DNA of 64,000 bases from Rhizobium tumorigenes (GTDB lineage Bacteria; Pseudomonadota; Alphaproteobacteria; Rhizobiales; Rhizobiaceae), in NCBI RefSeq assembly GCF_003240565.2, contig NZ_CP117258.1:62001-126000 (forward strand). The letters run 5' to 3'. The notes under the pieces were generated by a model. The model worked only from the letters and a program-made list of their open reading frames with translations, did not search any database and was not told the DNA's origin. The translations under genes were made by a program, and so were the position numbers. Positions 43,900 through 53,371 of the stretch are shown here, one piece after another. Position 1 is the stretch's first letter, and each line of letters begins with the position of its first letter.

Positions 43900-45042
43900 T
43901 CAGCCTTCCGCGACCTGTTCCTGCCAAACGGCGGCGATCTTTTCGACGGATACCTTCGACCAATCAGGAATGATCTTGACGCCGGCGTAGTCGGCATCCG
44001 GCAGCCATCCGGCCATTGCTTCCTTAGGAAGTTTCAAATCGCCGAGCACCCAGCGGATCGGACGGGCGCCGAACTTGGCAAAGGCGATCTGCGCTTCGTC
44101 GGACAGCACGAAATCGAGAAGCAGCTTGCCTGCGTTCATCTTGGCCGTGTTGTAGCGGTTGATCATCAGCGCCGACGGTGCGTAGATCGATACGGATGGG
44201 ATGACGACTTCGGCCTTGACGCCCTTTGCGCGCACGGTCTCGGCGGCGGCGATGCAGTTGAAATCGTATTTCAGCTGGATCGGCAGTTCGCCGCGTTCCA
44301 GCGTCTGTGCGTTCGAAGCGGCAGATGAGAACTGCGGCAGCAACTTCTTGGCGAATTCCACACCCTTTTCGATGTCGACTTCGCTGCCGCCGTTGGCATA
44401 CGCCCATGCGATGAACATGGCGACATCGGTGCCGCTGGAGCCGCCGGCGTTGATCGCATTGATCTTGCCTTTGTATTCAGGCTTCAGCAGATCATCCCAG
44501 GTCTTCGGCACGTTCTTGATGACGTCGGTGTTGACGACCATGGCCGGCACGCCCGTGTAGGTCGCGACCCATCCGCCATTGGCGCCCTTAAGGCCGACCG
44601 GGAGCTTGGCTGCGCGCGGCGGCATATAGTCGGGCACCACCTTGCGGGCTTCGGCAACCGGTCCGAAGAGAATGCCGATATCGGCGGAGATCGCGACTGG
44701 ATTGTTCTTTTCAGCGTCGAACTTGGTGATCTCCTCGAGCGAGCTCATGTCGGTATCCACATGAGTCAGCGAGAAGCCGTTGGCTTCGGCCATCTTCTTC
44801 AGGACTTCGCCGTAGTTCGCCCAGTTGTCGGGCATGCCATAGCTGTCGAACTGAGCGGCTTCGATCTTTGCCTTGGCGAGATCGACCGGAGCGGACCAGT
44901 CGGCATCGGCGGCCGCGCGTGCAGCGTTTGCGCCGAACAGCGGTAGGCCGAAGCTTGCGCCGGCGGCAAGGACCGTCGCGCCGGTCAGGAAGTCGCGGCG
45001 GTGCAGTGCCGGCGTCAAAAGGGATTTCAGAAAACGAGTCAT
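43900..45042 (-). CDS. ABC transporter substrate-binding protein (putative 2-aminoethylphosphonate)
   Basis: The 380-aa periplasmic protein has a twin-arginine-like leader (HRRDFLTGATVLAAGASFGLP) and a type-2 binding-protein fold (PbpII): AQFDSYGMPDNWANYGEV, GGWVATYTGVPAMVVNTDVIKNVPKTWDDLLKPEYKGKI. The ATG at 45042 follows CCAGGAGAAA; the frame extends 36 bp further without support. It lies 106 bp downstream of phnX, which favours a phosphonate substrate over the iron or polyamine substrates of related proteins. Confidence 0.85.
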   Translation of the reverse strand: MTRFLKSLLTPALHRRDFLTGATVLAAGASFGLPLFGANAARAAADADWSAPVDLAKAKIEAAQFDSYGMPDNWANYGEVLKKMAEANGFSLTHVDTDMSSLEEITKFDAEKNNPVAISADIGILFGPVAEARKVVPDYMPPRAAKLPVGLKGANGGWVATYTGVPAMVVNTDVIKNVPKTWDDLLKPEYKGKINAINAGGSSGTDVAMFIAWAYANGGSEVDIEKGVEFAKKLLPQFSSAASNAQTLERGELPIQLKYDFNCIAAAETVRAKGVKAEVVIPSVSIYAPSALMINRYNTAKMNAGKLLLDFVLSDEAQIAFAKFGARPIRWVLGDLKLPKEAMAGWLPDADYAGVKIIPDWSKVSVEKIAAVWQEQVAEG

Positions 45043-45148
45043 GGTCAAGGTTTCTCCTGGGCGTTGAAAAGGCCGCACCCTTGGGTCGGTGTTGGCCCGA
45101 TGATTAAGGTCTTGCAGGTCAAGTCACGGCCTCAGCCGGATCACTCCG

Positions 45149-45970
45149 TCATATGGATGTTGTGCTTACCGGCCGCTCGCCGCGGGCAAGTCGCGCTTCG
45201 ATGTCCGTGATGACCGGCATGAGATCGGCGACGGTATCGATCACGTAGTCGGCACCGTGCGACGTCAGCGTTTGCGTTGCTTTTTCGCGCAGGGCATCGA
45301 CGTCGGTCTTCGTCATCGCTGCCAGTTCGGCGACCGTGACGCCGGCTTCGTTGCCGCTGAGGGCGACGCCGACCGTCCAGCATCCCGCTGCCACGCCCTC
45401 GTCGATACCGACACCGGTATCGTCGATCTTGACGACGGCCGAGGCCGGCCAGACATTGAGGTCGAGGAAGCAGCGATACATATTCATCGGCGTAGGCCGG
45501 CCCTCGGGCAGGTCGCCCGCGCAGACGAGATTGTCGGTCTCATAGCCCTGCGCCTTTGCCAGCGGCAAAAGCCGCTCCATGATCGAGCGCGTATAGCCGG
45601 TGGTCGAGCCGATCTTCAGGCCCATGTCGCGCAATCGGGCCGCAATCTGTTGAGCGCCCGGAACGAGATCGGCAAATTTGTGGACGACCGCTTCGTTCAT
45701 CGGCACGAAGACGTCGTAGATGCGGTCGATGTCGGCCTTCGTCGGCTCCGTGCCGTGCTTTTCCGCCCAGACTTGCCGGATGCGCGGCTGATCGAGCATA
45801 GCGGCAATATGATCCCACTTCGGCCGGCCCATCGGCTCCCTGGCCTCCGCGACGCTGACCTCGATGTCGAATTTCGCAAAAGCCTCGACGAAGACGCCCA
45901 TGGGCGCCCGCGATCCGAAGTCGATGACCGTACCGGCCCAATCGAACACTGCAGCCTTGAGGTGGGTCAT
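45149..45970 (-). CDS. phnX: Phosphonoacetaldehyde hydrolase PhnX
   Basis: This 273-aa HAD-superfamily enzyme splits phosphonoacetaldehyde into acetaldehyde and phosphate. The nucleophile motif is FDWAGTVIDFGS (Asp10), and the cap-domain Schiff-base lysine is in EPMGRPKWDHI. The substrate-loop motif IGSTTGYTRSIMERLLP and the acidic motif VKIDDTGVGIDEG are also present. Its ATG overlaps the FAD-oxidase stop by 4 nt. It is the terminal enzyme of 2-aminoethylphosphonate breakdown and gives phosphate and carbon. Confidence 0.95.
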   Translation of the reverse strand: MTHLKAAVFDWAGTVIDFGSRAPMGVFVEAFAKFDIEVSVAEAREPMGRPKWDHIAAMLDQPRIRQVWAEKHGTEPTKADIDRIYDVFVPMNEAVVHKFADLVPGAQQIAARLRDMGLKIGSTTGYTRSIMERLLPLAKAQGYETDNLVCAGDLPEGRPTPMNMYRCFLDLNVWPASAVVKIDDTGVGIDEGVAAGCWTVGVALSGNEAGVTVAELAAMTKTDVDALREKATQTLTSHGADYVIDTVADLMPVITDIEARLARGERPVSTTSI

Positions 45971-47118
45971 GCAGGAACTCCCTGCGTTGAATGCGCTCCG
46001 TAGAGGTCCGCGATGACCTCCTCGCCAAGCGCGAATGCCGTGGATGCGCCGGTGCCGCCCGTCACAATGACCAGGCGAACGTTCGGTTGAGGAGCGTCGA
46101 CCAGCACTGTCCTGTCTGCTGCGTGCGCATAGGAGCCGGTCCAGCGCTCGATGACCTTTCGGCCCGGCATGTCGAAGACGCGGTCGAATTCGTCTAGCAT
46201 CAGGTCATCGAAGCGCGCACTGCTGAAGGGCGCCGGGGCGTTGCCGTAGACATGGGTGTCGCCGACGACGAGGGAGCCGTCAGCCGACTGGACGGCAATG
46301 AGGTGGATACCGGCCGCGCGCTTCTCGGCATCTTCGAGATCCAGGCGGGCACCCAGGGCATGGGCTTCGGGCAGGGCGGAGAAGCCTTCGTAGCGCGCGA
46401 AGCTGAGATCTGACATGACCGCCGCACCGAGCGTTTCGGGCTTGGCAGGCGCTAGACGAAGCATCTGCAGGGTGCAGACATCGAGCTCGTAGGACGCGAT
46501 CCGCTCGGGATAGAGCCCGGAGTAATCATCGCCTGGACAGACCACAACGGCATCTGCGCGGACCATGCCGCGACTTGTCTCGACGCCGTGGTCGGTCACC
46601 GCCCGGGCCGCCGCTCCCCAAAGGAAATCGACGCCATACGCATTCTCGAGATGGGCTGCGACCTTGGCAACGGCCTCGCGGGATTCGACGCGCAGCTCAT
46701 GCGGGCTGTGGAGGATTGCCTCGATACCATCCAGACGCAGCGACGGCACCATATCCAACGCCTCGGCTTTGCCGATCAGGCGGCAATCCTTGCCCATGGG
46801 CGTTGTCAGAAAAGCCTCGAGTACAGCAGCTGCCTCTGCGCGCCGTGCCGGCATGACAAGGCCCTCATGATGCACCGCGATGCCGGCGTGCACGACGAGA
46901 TCTTTCCAGATGTCGCGGCTTCGCATCGCCCGCGCCCAGTGAGCGCCGGCCTGCTGCCCGGTAACCGTGACGAAGCCGAAATTGCGAATGGATGCACCCA
47001 CGGCCGCCGGATTACGTTCTATCACAACAACTTTTCGGCCCTGTGCGGCAGCAGCCAAGGCTGCCCCAAGTCCCACAATTCCAGCGCCGACAACGGCAAC
47101 GTCATACGAAGAAGGCAC
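45967..47118 (-). CDS. FAD-dependent amine oxidase of a phosphonate pathway
   Basis: This 383-aa DAO-family flavoenzyme starts at GTG 47118 (AAGGAG 6 bp upstream) with a dinucleotide fold YDVAVVGAGIVGLGAALAAAAQGRKVVVIER. It has an SIRNFGFVTVTGQQ segment and a C-terminal VRLVIVTGGTGASTAFALGEE flavin motif. FAD oxidoreductases of this type are recurrent neighbours of phnX. Since no PhnW transaminase is present, this enzyme may oxidise 2-aminoethylphosphonate or its N-methyl form to phosphonoacetaldehyde. The exact substrate is inference. Confidence 0.85.
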   Translation of the reverse strand: MPSSYDVAVVGAGIVGLGAALAAAAQGRKVVVIERNPAAVGASIRNFGFVTVTGQQAGAHWARAMRSRDIWKDLVVHAGIAVHHEGLVMPARRAEAAAVLEAFLTTPMGKDCRLIGKAEALDMVPSLRLDGIEAILHSPHELRVESREAVAKVAAHLENAYGVDFLWGAAARAVTDHGVETSRGMVRADAVVVCPGDDYSGLYPERIASYELDVCTLQMLRLAPAKPETLGAAVMSDLSFARYEGFSALPEAHALGARLDLEDAEKRAAGIHLIAVQSADGSLVVGDTHVYGNAPAPFSSARFDDLMLDEFDRVFDMPGRKVIERWTGSYAHAADRTVLVDAPQPNVRLVIVTGGTGASTAFALGEEVIADLYGAHSTQGVPA

Positions 47119-47425
47119 ACACGGCTCCTTGAAAATCTCATTCGACCCGTCATCGAAAGCGCACCGCCGACGCGGTTGCGCAATGACCGCGCACCGCAAC
47201 GCGCGCGATCTTGAAAAAAGGCCGCAAGCTGGCTAAATCTGATATTCGCTCGCCAGAAGCGGGGTGGAGCGCTCTTCCGGGCGTCCAACCCCGCTCTGAT
47301 CTGGCAGTGTACCCACGCTAGCCAGATTATGTGACAGTTTTAATAATGAGCAATATATATAGATATAACCTATAATTATATCACTGCCGTTGGTGCCTAT
47401 TGAAGCGCGGCGACCACGCAGGCAT
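47119..47425. promoter_or_regulatory. Intergenic region upstream of the phosphonate operon
   Basis: About 300 bp between lysR and the FAD-oxidase gene hold no gene. A strongly AT-rich tract (about 47330-47385, with ATATATAGATATAACCTATA) contrasts with the high-GC surroundings. It probably contains the operon promoter and LysR binding sites of the T-N11-A type, but I cannot fix exact boxes. Confidence 0.4.
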
Positions 47426-48352
47426 TCATAGTTCTGGGCGTGCGCGCTCCTGCCCACGGGGTGTTGCGCCGGATGCGACGAAACGATGCTGGGCGGCAAT
47501 CCTGAGAAAGGCGGCGATTGCCAGGTGATCCGTGCAACTCGGCAGCGCGATGATGTAGTGGCCGATATTGGCCGCGGCGTCGGACAGGAGGGCGATGTCG
47601 ATATACTCGTCCTGTGACACCTCCCCTTCGATCGCGACGGCGAGACCCATGCCTGCTGCTGCCGCCGCATAGGCGACGTCAAGCGTTGCCACCTCGACCA
47701 CGGGCTTTAGGATAACGCCATGTTGGGTCGCCAGCGCTTCTACCTTCATTCGGGTACCGGACGCACGGTTCCACAAGATCATGTCCTGCCTGTGCAGATC
47801 GGAAACGGCAATCGTGCCGGTTGAGAGCAGCGGATGGCCCTTTTTCCCATAGATGACGATGCCACACCGGCGGAGTTCCAGATTTTCAAAGCGCGGATCG
47901 GGGCCTGCTTGCGAGACCGACGCAACGTCCAGCTCGCCTTTGAAGACCGCAGCGGCAAGTTCCAGCGATGGTCCGCCACGCGTACTCAGTCGCATCTTTG
48001 GAAAAGCCTGCACGAAGTTGGCCAGTGCCGGCATGATCAGCCTGTGGGCGCTGAAGCCGATCGACAACTGTCCACCGACCAGGCGACCGCTGTCACCAAG
48101 GGCCCGATCGACCTCATCGACGCAATTTAGCGCAACTCGGATCTTCGCAAGAAGTGCCTCCCCATCTGCAGTGACCCGTATCGCGTGACCTTCACGGATG
48201 AAAATACGTGAGCTGCAGAGATCCTGAAAAGCCTGAACTTGCGTTGAAACTGTGGGCTGACTGACACCCACCGCCGCAGCAGCGCGTGAAAAACTTCCGG
48301 TGCGAGCCAACGCATCGACGGCTCGCATCTGAGCCAATGTGACAGACGCCAT
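47426..48352 (-). CDS. LysR-family regulator of the phosphonate operon
   Basis: The 308-aa regulator has an N-terminal winged HTH (LAQMRAVDALARTGSFSRAAAAVGVSQPTVSTQVQAFQ) and a LysR substrate domain from about residue 90 (GGQLSIGFSAHRLIMPALANFVQAFPKM). It is transcribed in the same direction as, and upstream of, the phosphonate genes, so it is the likely activator. The ligand is unknown. The final about 15 residues are Arg-rich and may be a loose end. Confidence 0.88.
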   Translation of the reverse strand: MASVTLAQMRAVDALARTGSFSRAAAAVGVSQPTVSTQVQAFQDLCSSRIFIREGHAIRVTADGEALLAKIRVALNCVDEVDRALGDSGRLVGGQLSIGFSAHRLIMPALANFVQAFPKMRLSTRGGPSLELAAAVFKGELDVASVSQAGPDPRFENLELRRCGIVIYGKKGHPLLSTGTIAVSDLHRQDMILWNRASGTRMKVEALATQHGVILKPVVEVATLDVAYAAAAAGMGLAVAIEGEVSQDEYIDIALLSDAAANIGHYIIALPSCTDHLAIAAFLRIAAQHRFVASGATPRGQERARPEL

Positions 48353-49228
48353 CTCAAAGAACCCCTCAATATCGGCAAATGCCCGCGGCGTTTCCGGTGC
48401 TCTTGGGGCGGGAACCTAAAGGTTATCCATTATGACGATGTCGCTTACGTACCAGCACTTAGATCTTTTCTTCAAGCGACTTATGCAATTTAACACAGTC
48501 CAAGGCGACCTCCACCAGTTGCGTTGGCGTCGTTTTTAGTTAAACGCTAAGAATTATTGAATGCTAATATTGTATGCTCCGTTCTCAATTTCGTTTGCGC
48601 AAGATGCGCGGTACCGTTCACGAATGGGGTCGAGGCTGGCGTGCAGACGCAACCTCGACCCTGTACCATAAAGCTATGTATCAGGCGGCCACCGACCACT
48701 GCTCGGGCTTGTCCCGCACAAACATCCGGTCGAGATTTAAAAAACAAACCATGTCTGCGCCCTGGACGATGATGCCATCGGAATAGGCACCAATATCAGT
48801 GGCAGGAGGCACTGGCTGTAGAAGGTCGGCGGGTATCGTGCCGAACACCAGACGTGAAGGTTGCACTCAAGATTGCACAGTCGATCTGCGCTGCCGTTGG
48901 GACCCTAAGTATTTTGCATAACGCATGGGAGTTTACGTTGGTCATCGCGAGTGTCGGTGCTTCGTCGGCTCATGCGGAGTTTCAGTCGAGCTTCTGAGTT
49001 TGGTTGCTGAGGCGACACCTCGACACCGCGAAATCATCGGGACGAAACAAGGTCTGCGTAGAACCTCGACTGAATGACTGACTAAGCGGCTCTTTGTTGA
49101 AGGCCCGGGAGCTATGTCGTTCGTTTTGACAAATCGTTCACGATTAAGCTTCAGAGATTTCCAACACCTTTGCGCTAAGGTTGAACGCGGACTTTTTGCA
49201 ATTCGGTTAAATCAGAGGACTGAAGATC
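48353..49228. other. Gene-poor region of about 880 bp
   Basis: No full gene is seen between lysR and the GGDEF gene. The region is AT-richer than its surroundings in places (48420-48590). The one recognisable piece is a CheW-like fragment on the minus strand (48681-48866). Confidence 0.5.
48681..48866 (-). pseudogene. CheW-like C-terminal fragment
   Basis: The frame reads PSRLVFGTIPADLLQPVPPA and YSDGIIVQGADMVCFLNLDRMF, the pattern at the end of CheW domains (P.P, then Gi....g.m..lLdldr.). There is no start or N-terminal half. The match is short, so the identification is tentative. Confidence 0.35.
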
Positions 49229-50059
49229 ATGACCGCGCGATCGGTTATCGACCAGCACATAAAGCAAGCCTGCGAGACCAACAAGTTCGAGAATAAACGC
49301 CAGGTGTTTCGTTTCGCTCTCCAGATGGCAGCGGCTGTCACCATCGTAGCGGATATATTGAACCTCGCAGCGCACGTCTCGCTGAACGTCTTGGGGCTAC
49401 TGCCCTATGCATTGGTGCCCGCGGCGGTCGTCGGGCTGGTCATTTCGACCGTGGTCGCTTCCGTCCTGACCTTCTCGGTTATCTATGTCATCGGCTTGGC
49501 CATCCATCGCCTGACGATTTCTCGTTCGATGTTCGAGCGACTGAGTAGAACGGACATGCTTTCCGGATTGTTGAACCGGAGGGCGTTTGTCGACGAGGTT
49601 TCAAAAGCACCTCAAGACGCCTCGCTGGTCCTATTCGATATAGACCAATTCAAGCTCATCAATGACAGTTACGGACATGATGTTGGCGATCGAGCCATCT
49701 GCATGGTGTCAAAGCAACTCGCAACCGCCCTGAGCGATAAGCATATCGTGGCGAGAATCGGTGGAGAAGAGTTCGCGGCTTTGATCGTTGAACTCACCCC
49801 AACCGAACGTCTTGCACTCGTCGAACGCTGTCGACAGCTGATCGAGGCGTCAAATGTGGGCGACGACGTTGCGCAATTGCGGGTAACGGTTTCCGCCGGT
49901 ATCGCGGAACGGGGCTCCCACGAGACGTTTCAATCGCTATTCCTAGCTACCGACCGCGCGCTTTACTTCGCGAAAGTATCGGGCAGGAACAGGGTCATAC
50001 ATTCCAATCAGGTCCAGGAATTGATGGATAAGCCAGGCGAACGTCTCAACGGCAGCTGA
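49229..50059 (+). CDS. Membrane-bound GGDEF diguanylate cyclase
   Basis: The 276-aa protein has two hydrophobic N-terminal segments (about 28-58 and 62-95) and a GGDEF domain (about 105-262). Motifs are LSRTDMLSGLLNRRAF, LFDIDQFKLINDSYGHDVGDRAI and the active-site RIGGEEFAAL. The RxxD inhibitory site is not present upstream of GGEEF, so product inhibition at that site is unlikely. It should make cyclic di-GMP. No phosphodiesterase or c-di-GMP effector is adjacent. Confidence 0.92.
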   Translation: MTARSVIDQHIKQACETNKFENKRQVFRFALQMAAAVTIVADILNLAAHVSLNVLGLLPYALVPAAVVGLVISTVVASVLTFSVIYVIGLAIHRLTISRSMFERLSRTDMLSGLLNRRAFVDEVSKAPQDASLVLFDIDQFKLINDSYGHDVGDRAICMVSKQLATALSDKHIVARIGGEEFAALIVELTPTERLALVERCRQLIEASNVGDDVAQLRVTVSAGIAERGSHETFQSLFLATDRALYFAKVSGRNRVIHSNQVQELMDKPGERLNGS

Positions 50060-50074
50060 AGCAGCTATCGATCG

Positions 50075-50265
50075 GCTCGGAATGTTGACCCCTTATCGGC
50101 GTCCAATATTCACCCCCTGTAGACGATCAGCGCTTGGCCTGCTCGGCGCTGGCCGGGGTTGCAGAGGGTAGGCCAAGTGCGGGTGATGTGTATCTTCGGC
50201 TTTAGCTTTGAGAGCGGTTCTTGAAGCGCCAGGACTCGTTTCCGGTTTCCACGATTTCGCAGTGA
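50075..50265 (-). mobile_element. IS21-family remnant (istB 3' end and terminus)
   Basis: On the minus strand, 50264-50202 encodes HCEIVETGNESWRFKNRSQS followed by a stop, the usual C-terminus of IS21-type IstB helper ATPases. It is followed by terminal-repeat-like DNA (GGGGTGAATATTGGACG... and AAGGGGTCAACATTCC). The rest of the element is gone, and the break joins directly to a broken phosphoribosyltransferase gene. Confidence 0.6.
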
Positions 50266-50800
50266 TAGCCGGCTGGCCTATCGATCTGTCGATCGTGGCG
50301 ATCAAGCCGGACTTTGCCACTTCCCTAATGATGGTGATCGATCTCGGCGCTAAATTCGGTGAGTATATCGGACAGGCGCTGGCGACCGCACTCAAGCCGC
50401 TCGAGCCAGACATCGTCGCAGCGGCGACGCTCTCCTGTTGCCATCGACGTCATCCGTGCCCTCGGCATCGACGCCTATGTTATTCTCCAGAAGTCGCCGG
50501 AACTCCATCTGGCGAACGCTCCGGAACAGCGGATTTCATCAATCACCTCCAATGGCGAGCAGCATCTTCTCCTCGACCGTGCCGCCGTTTCGCTGTCAAA
50601 GGGCAAGCGCGTCGTGGTCGTCAACGACGTAATGGTGTCCGGCTCCAGCATGAAAGGGCTCGCTGGACCTCGTACGCAAGACGGGCGCGGAGGTGGTCGG
50701 CATCGGGGTGAGCCTGAAGGAGGCGGCCGACTGCAGGCCGACGACCCCCTTGTCCACAGTCTTCCTAGAAATTGGCGGTCGCTTCTGGTTGCCTCACTTA
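50266..50800 (+). pseudogene. Broken phosphoribosyltransferase-like gene
   Basis: Pieces in successive frames read IDLSIVAIKPDFATSLMMVIDLGAKFGEYIGQALA, then VAIDVIRALGIDAYVILQKSPELHL, then the PRPP-binding loop VVVVNDVMVSGSSM, then GAEVVGIGVSLKEAADC. At least two frameshifts (near 50435 and 50665) destroy it, and the 5' end is cut by the IS21 remnant. It resembles adenine/orotate-type phosphoribosyltransferases. Confidence 0.65.
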
Positions 50801-50820
50801 CCGCGCAGCAGTTGCGTAGA

Positions 50821-52029
50821 TCAGCTCCGGGGCTGCAGCAAGGCCAGCACGACCGTTGATGCGGCTAGGATGGCTGTAAGTGTCAAGGGTCCCGTAGCGC
50901 CATATGTGTCGACGATATAGCCTCCAACGACCGCGCCAATCGTGATTGCCACCTGGAATGAGGTCACCATCAGGCTGCCCGCTGCCTCCAGCGCGTCGGG
51001 CGCGGCGCGGGACAGATTGGTTGGCAGCACCACCGGCGCCATGCCGAAGGCGAAGCCCCACAGCGCGGCGAAGCCGAAGGCAACGCCGATGTGCACGCCC
51101 CAAATTACCAAAGCAAGCGCCGCAAACGCCATTAAGCCAGCGGTGACTGCCAGAGCAATGCGGATATTGGCGTCGGCCATGCGACCACCGGCGATGTTGC
51201 CGATCACAGCGGCGATGCCAAATCCGAGCAGCGCCAGCGCAATCGGACCGGTTGTTAGAAGCGTAATCTTTTCAAGGAAGGGGCGCACATAGACCGACCC
51301 AGCGAAGTGCCCTGTCATGAGCAAGAGGATAGCAAGCATGCCAATCTGAATGCCACGCCGCCGTGTAAGCCGGAAGACGTCGGCAAGGCTGTTGCTTGTA
51401 CTTGCAGGCAGGGCCGGCAGACTGAGCCACTGCAGCAACATGGCAAGTGCGGCCAGCCCCGCTGTCATGGCCATGGCGGCGCGCCAACCCAACCAGTCGC
51501 TGATCAATGCACCCATGGACGGTGCGGCGATGGTGGCGAGTGAGACGCCAAGCGTGACGATAGCCATGCCCCGGCCTGTTGCATCGGCGCCAACAAGTCT
51601 TGCTACGACGGCAACTGAAAGCGCCCAGAAAGCGCTCAGCGCGACGCCCAGCCCGGCTCGACCTAACAACAATAGCCAAAAATCGGAGGCAGTCGCCGTA
51701 AGAATGTTGGAGCCGACCGCTAAGGCGCTCAGACTGACCAGGACAGTCTTGCGGTTCAGTCGGCCAATCAGAACATTGCTCAATATAGCCGTCACGGCGC
51801 CGACAGAGGCGGTGGCAGTAACGACCTGTCCGGCCATTCCCTCGGTGACACCAAGATCGCGCGCCATTGGTGTCAGCATGCCTGCCGGCATGAACTCCGC
51901 AGATACCAGAGCAAAGCTGGCGGCCGCCATCGAAAGGACCGCGAACCAGGTGGCCGAGCTCCACGTGGCTGGCGGAGCGGTATCGGAGTCTTTTATTGTG
52001 CTTTCAAGCTGGAATGTTGTGTCCGTCAT
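50821..52029 (-). CDS. MFS transporter (AraJ/NepI-like drug or nucleoside exporter)
   Basis: The 402-aa protein has about 12 hydrophobic segments with MFS loop features (SNVLIGRLNRKTVLVSLSALAVGSN between TM2 and TM3, and AAPSMGALISDWLGWRAAM). It belongs to the arabinose-efflux/purine-nucleoside-efflux type of DHA1 exporters. The ATG at 52029 follows GGAGACATCTCG. It lies 59 bp after the AraC gene in the same direction, so the two probably form a regulator-exporter operon. The substrate is unknown. Confidence 0.88.
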   Translation of the reverse strand: MTDTTFQLESTIKDSDTAPPATWSSATWFAVLSMAAASFALVSAEFMPAGMLTPMARDLGVTEGMAGQVVTATASVGAVTAILSNVLIGRLNRKTVLVSLSALAVGSNILTATASDFWLLLLGRAGLGVALSAFWALSVAVVARLVGADATGRGMAIVTLGVSLATIAAPSMGALISDWLGWRAAMAMTAGLAALAMLLQWLSLPALPASTSNSLADVFRLTRRRGIQIGMLAILLLMTGHFAGSVYVRPFLEKITLLTTGPIALALLGFGIAAVIGNIAGGRMADANIRIALAVTAGLMAFAALALVIWGVHIGVAFGFAALWGFAFGMAPVVLPTNLSRAAPDALEAAGSLMVTSFQVAITIGAVVGGYIVDTYGATGPLTLTAILAASTVVLALLQPRS

Positions 52030-52088
52030 CGAGATGTCTCCAAGAGTTGGAGATCTTAATAAACGAGTCTTCTCGGATGCGATGTGCC

Positions 52089-53075
52089 TCAAAATCCGAA
52101 ATCCATGTCTGTTCGTCCGGAAATTGTGCGGCGCACAACGCCCGGCGAGACCTTGGTGATACGCTTGAATGCACGCGCGAAGGACGCCTCAGACTCGTAG
52201 CCCAACCTCGTGGCGACGTCGGCAACCGAAATGCCGGTTTGGCCCAACAACTCCCGGGCAAGCTGCATACGCAGACGGGCGAGATAGTGTGCCGCGCCTT
52301 CGCCCAAAACAGCGCTGAATCGCTCCGCGAAAATCGAACGCGATTGACCTGCCACGACAGCAAGCCTTTCCAGGGTCCAGTTGTGGCCGGGATCTCTGTG
52401 CATGGCTGCCAGGGCGCGGCCGATATTGGGGTCGCGGATGGCCGCGAGCCAACCGATTGTCGAGGCGCGGTTGCAATTGACCCAGCAGCGGATCAGCCGC
52501 GCTGTCAGCAGGTCCGCCATTCGTGACAAGATAGTGGCGCTACCCATCTGTGGATGTGTTGCCTCTTCCGTCATCGCCGCCAGTAGAGGGCCAACGATCG
52601 GGTCATTGCCGGCCACGTCACAGCCCTTGATAATGGGCGGCATCAAAGTAATCAGGGGATCTAGAGCACAAGCGCCCAAGGCCATCGAGCCACAGAAAAG
52701 GGTGCTTGTTTCGCCTGTACCTTCTCGCACCACTTCGCAAACGTTGCTCCCCAACATGGTGACCTGACATCCGTTGAGAGAGTCATCGACAACGTCTGGC
52801 GCACTGGCAAGTCGATGGGCGATGCCCTGCGGTAGCAGCACCAGATCGCCATCGCGCAATTCCTGCCAGCCTTGGGCTGCCGTATGGATCCAGCAAGGAC
52901 CTTGGCTGACAAAGTGAAAACGAAGCAGTTGTTTTTGTGGAAAGGCGATGCTCCATGGGTGCCGGAGCTCGCAGCGGCTATAGCTAACCCCACTCAATCG
53001 GAAGTCTTGCAGGACTTCGCTTAGTGCATCCACTGGAATGTGTGGCGAAGACGGTTGGGACGAACGGTTAGGCAT
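52089..53075 (-). CDS. AraC-family regulator with cupin_6 domain
   Basis: This 328-aa protein has an N-terminal cupin_6 sensor (SYSRCELRHPWSIAFPQKQLLRFHFV, DGDLVLLPQGIAHRL) and a C-terminal double HTH (WTLERLAVVAGQSRSIFAERFSAVLGEGAAHYLARLRMQLARELL and VADVATRLGYESEASFARAFKRITKVSPG). The frame extends to a TTG at 53144; the first ATG is 53075. It likely controls the adjacent MFS exporter. Confidence 0.88.
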   Translation of the reverse strand: MPNRSSQPSSPHIPVDALSEVLQDFRLSGVSYSRCELRHPWSIAFPQKQLLRFHFVSQGPCWIHTAAQGWQELRDGDLVLLPQGIAHRLASAPDVVDDSLNGCQVTMLGSNVCEVVREGTGETSTLFCGSMALGACALDPLITLMPPIIKGCDVAGNDPIVGPLLAAMTEEATHPQMGSATILSRMADLLTARLIRCWVNCNRASTIGWLAAIRDPNIGRALAAMHRDPGHNWTLERLAVVAGQSRSIFAERFSAVLGEGAAHYLARLRMQLARELLGQTGISVADVATRLGYESEASFARAFKRITKVSPGVVRRTISGRTDMDFGF

Positions 53076-53371
53076 TTGTGCTTTATAGAAGCCAAACGTC
53101 CGGAAGGCAACCGGCGAAAGAGGTCCGTCGACTCCCCATTCCAATCTCTTTCAGCGCCAAGGTAGGGCTGAACGCACGGCTTCTGAGAACACAGTGTGCC
53201 ATGCCTCAAGTCCCAAACCGCTTTCGTTTAAGCAAATCTTTGTAAGATGAAAGCTAACTGCCGCACGTTGCACTTTATCCCATTAATGCGCTGGCGCTCG
53301 AACCGCCGTTAAGGTTTCGCGACGCTTCCGGTCAGCACGAGCAGCTCGTGTGTCCTCGGACCGAACTCCTG

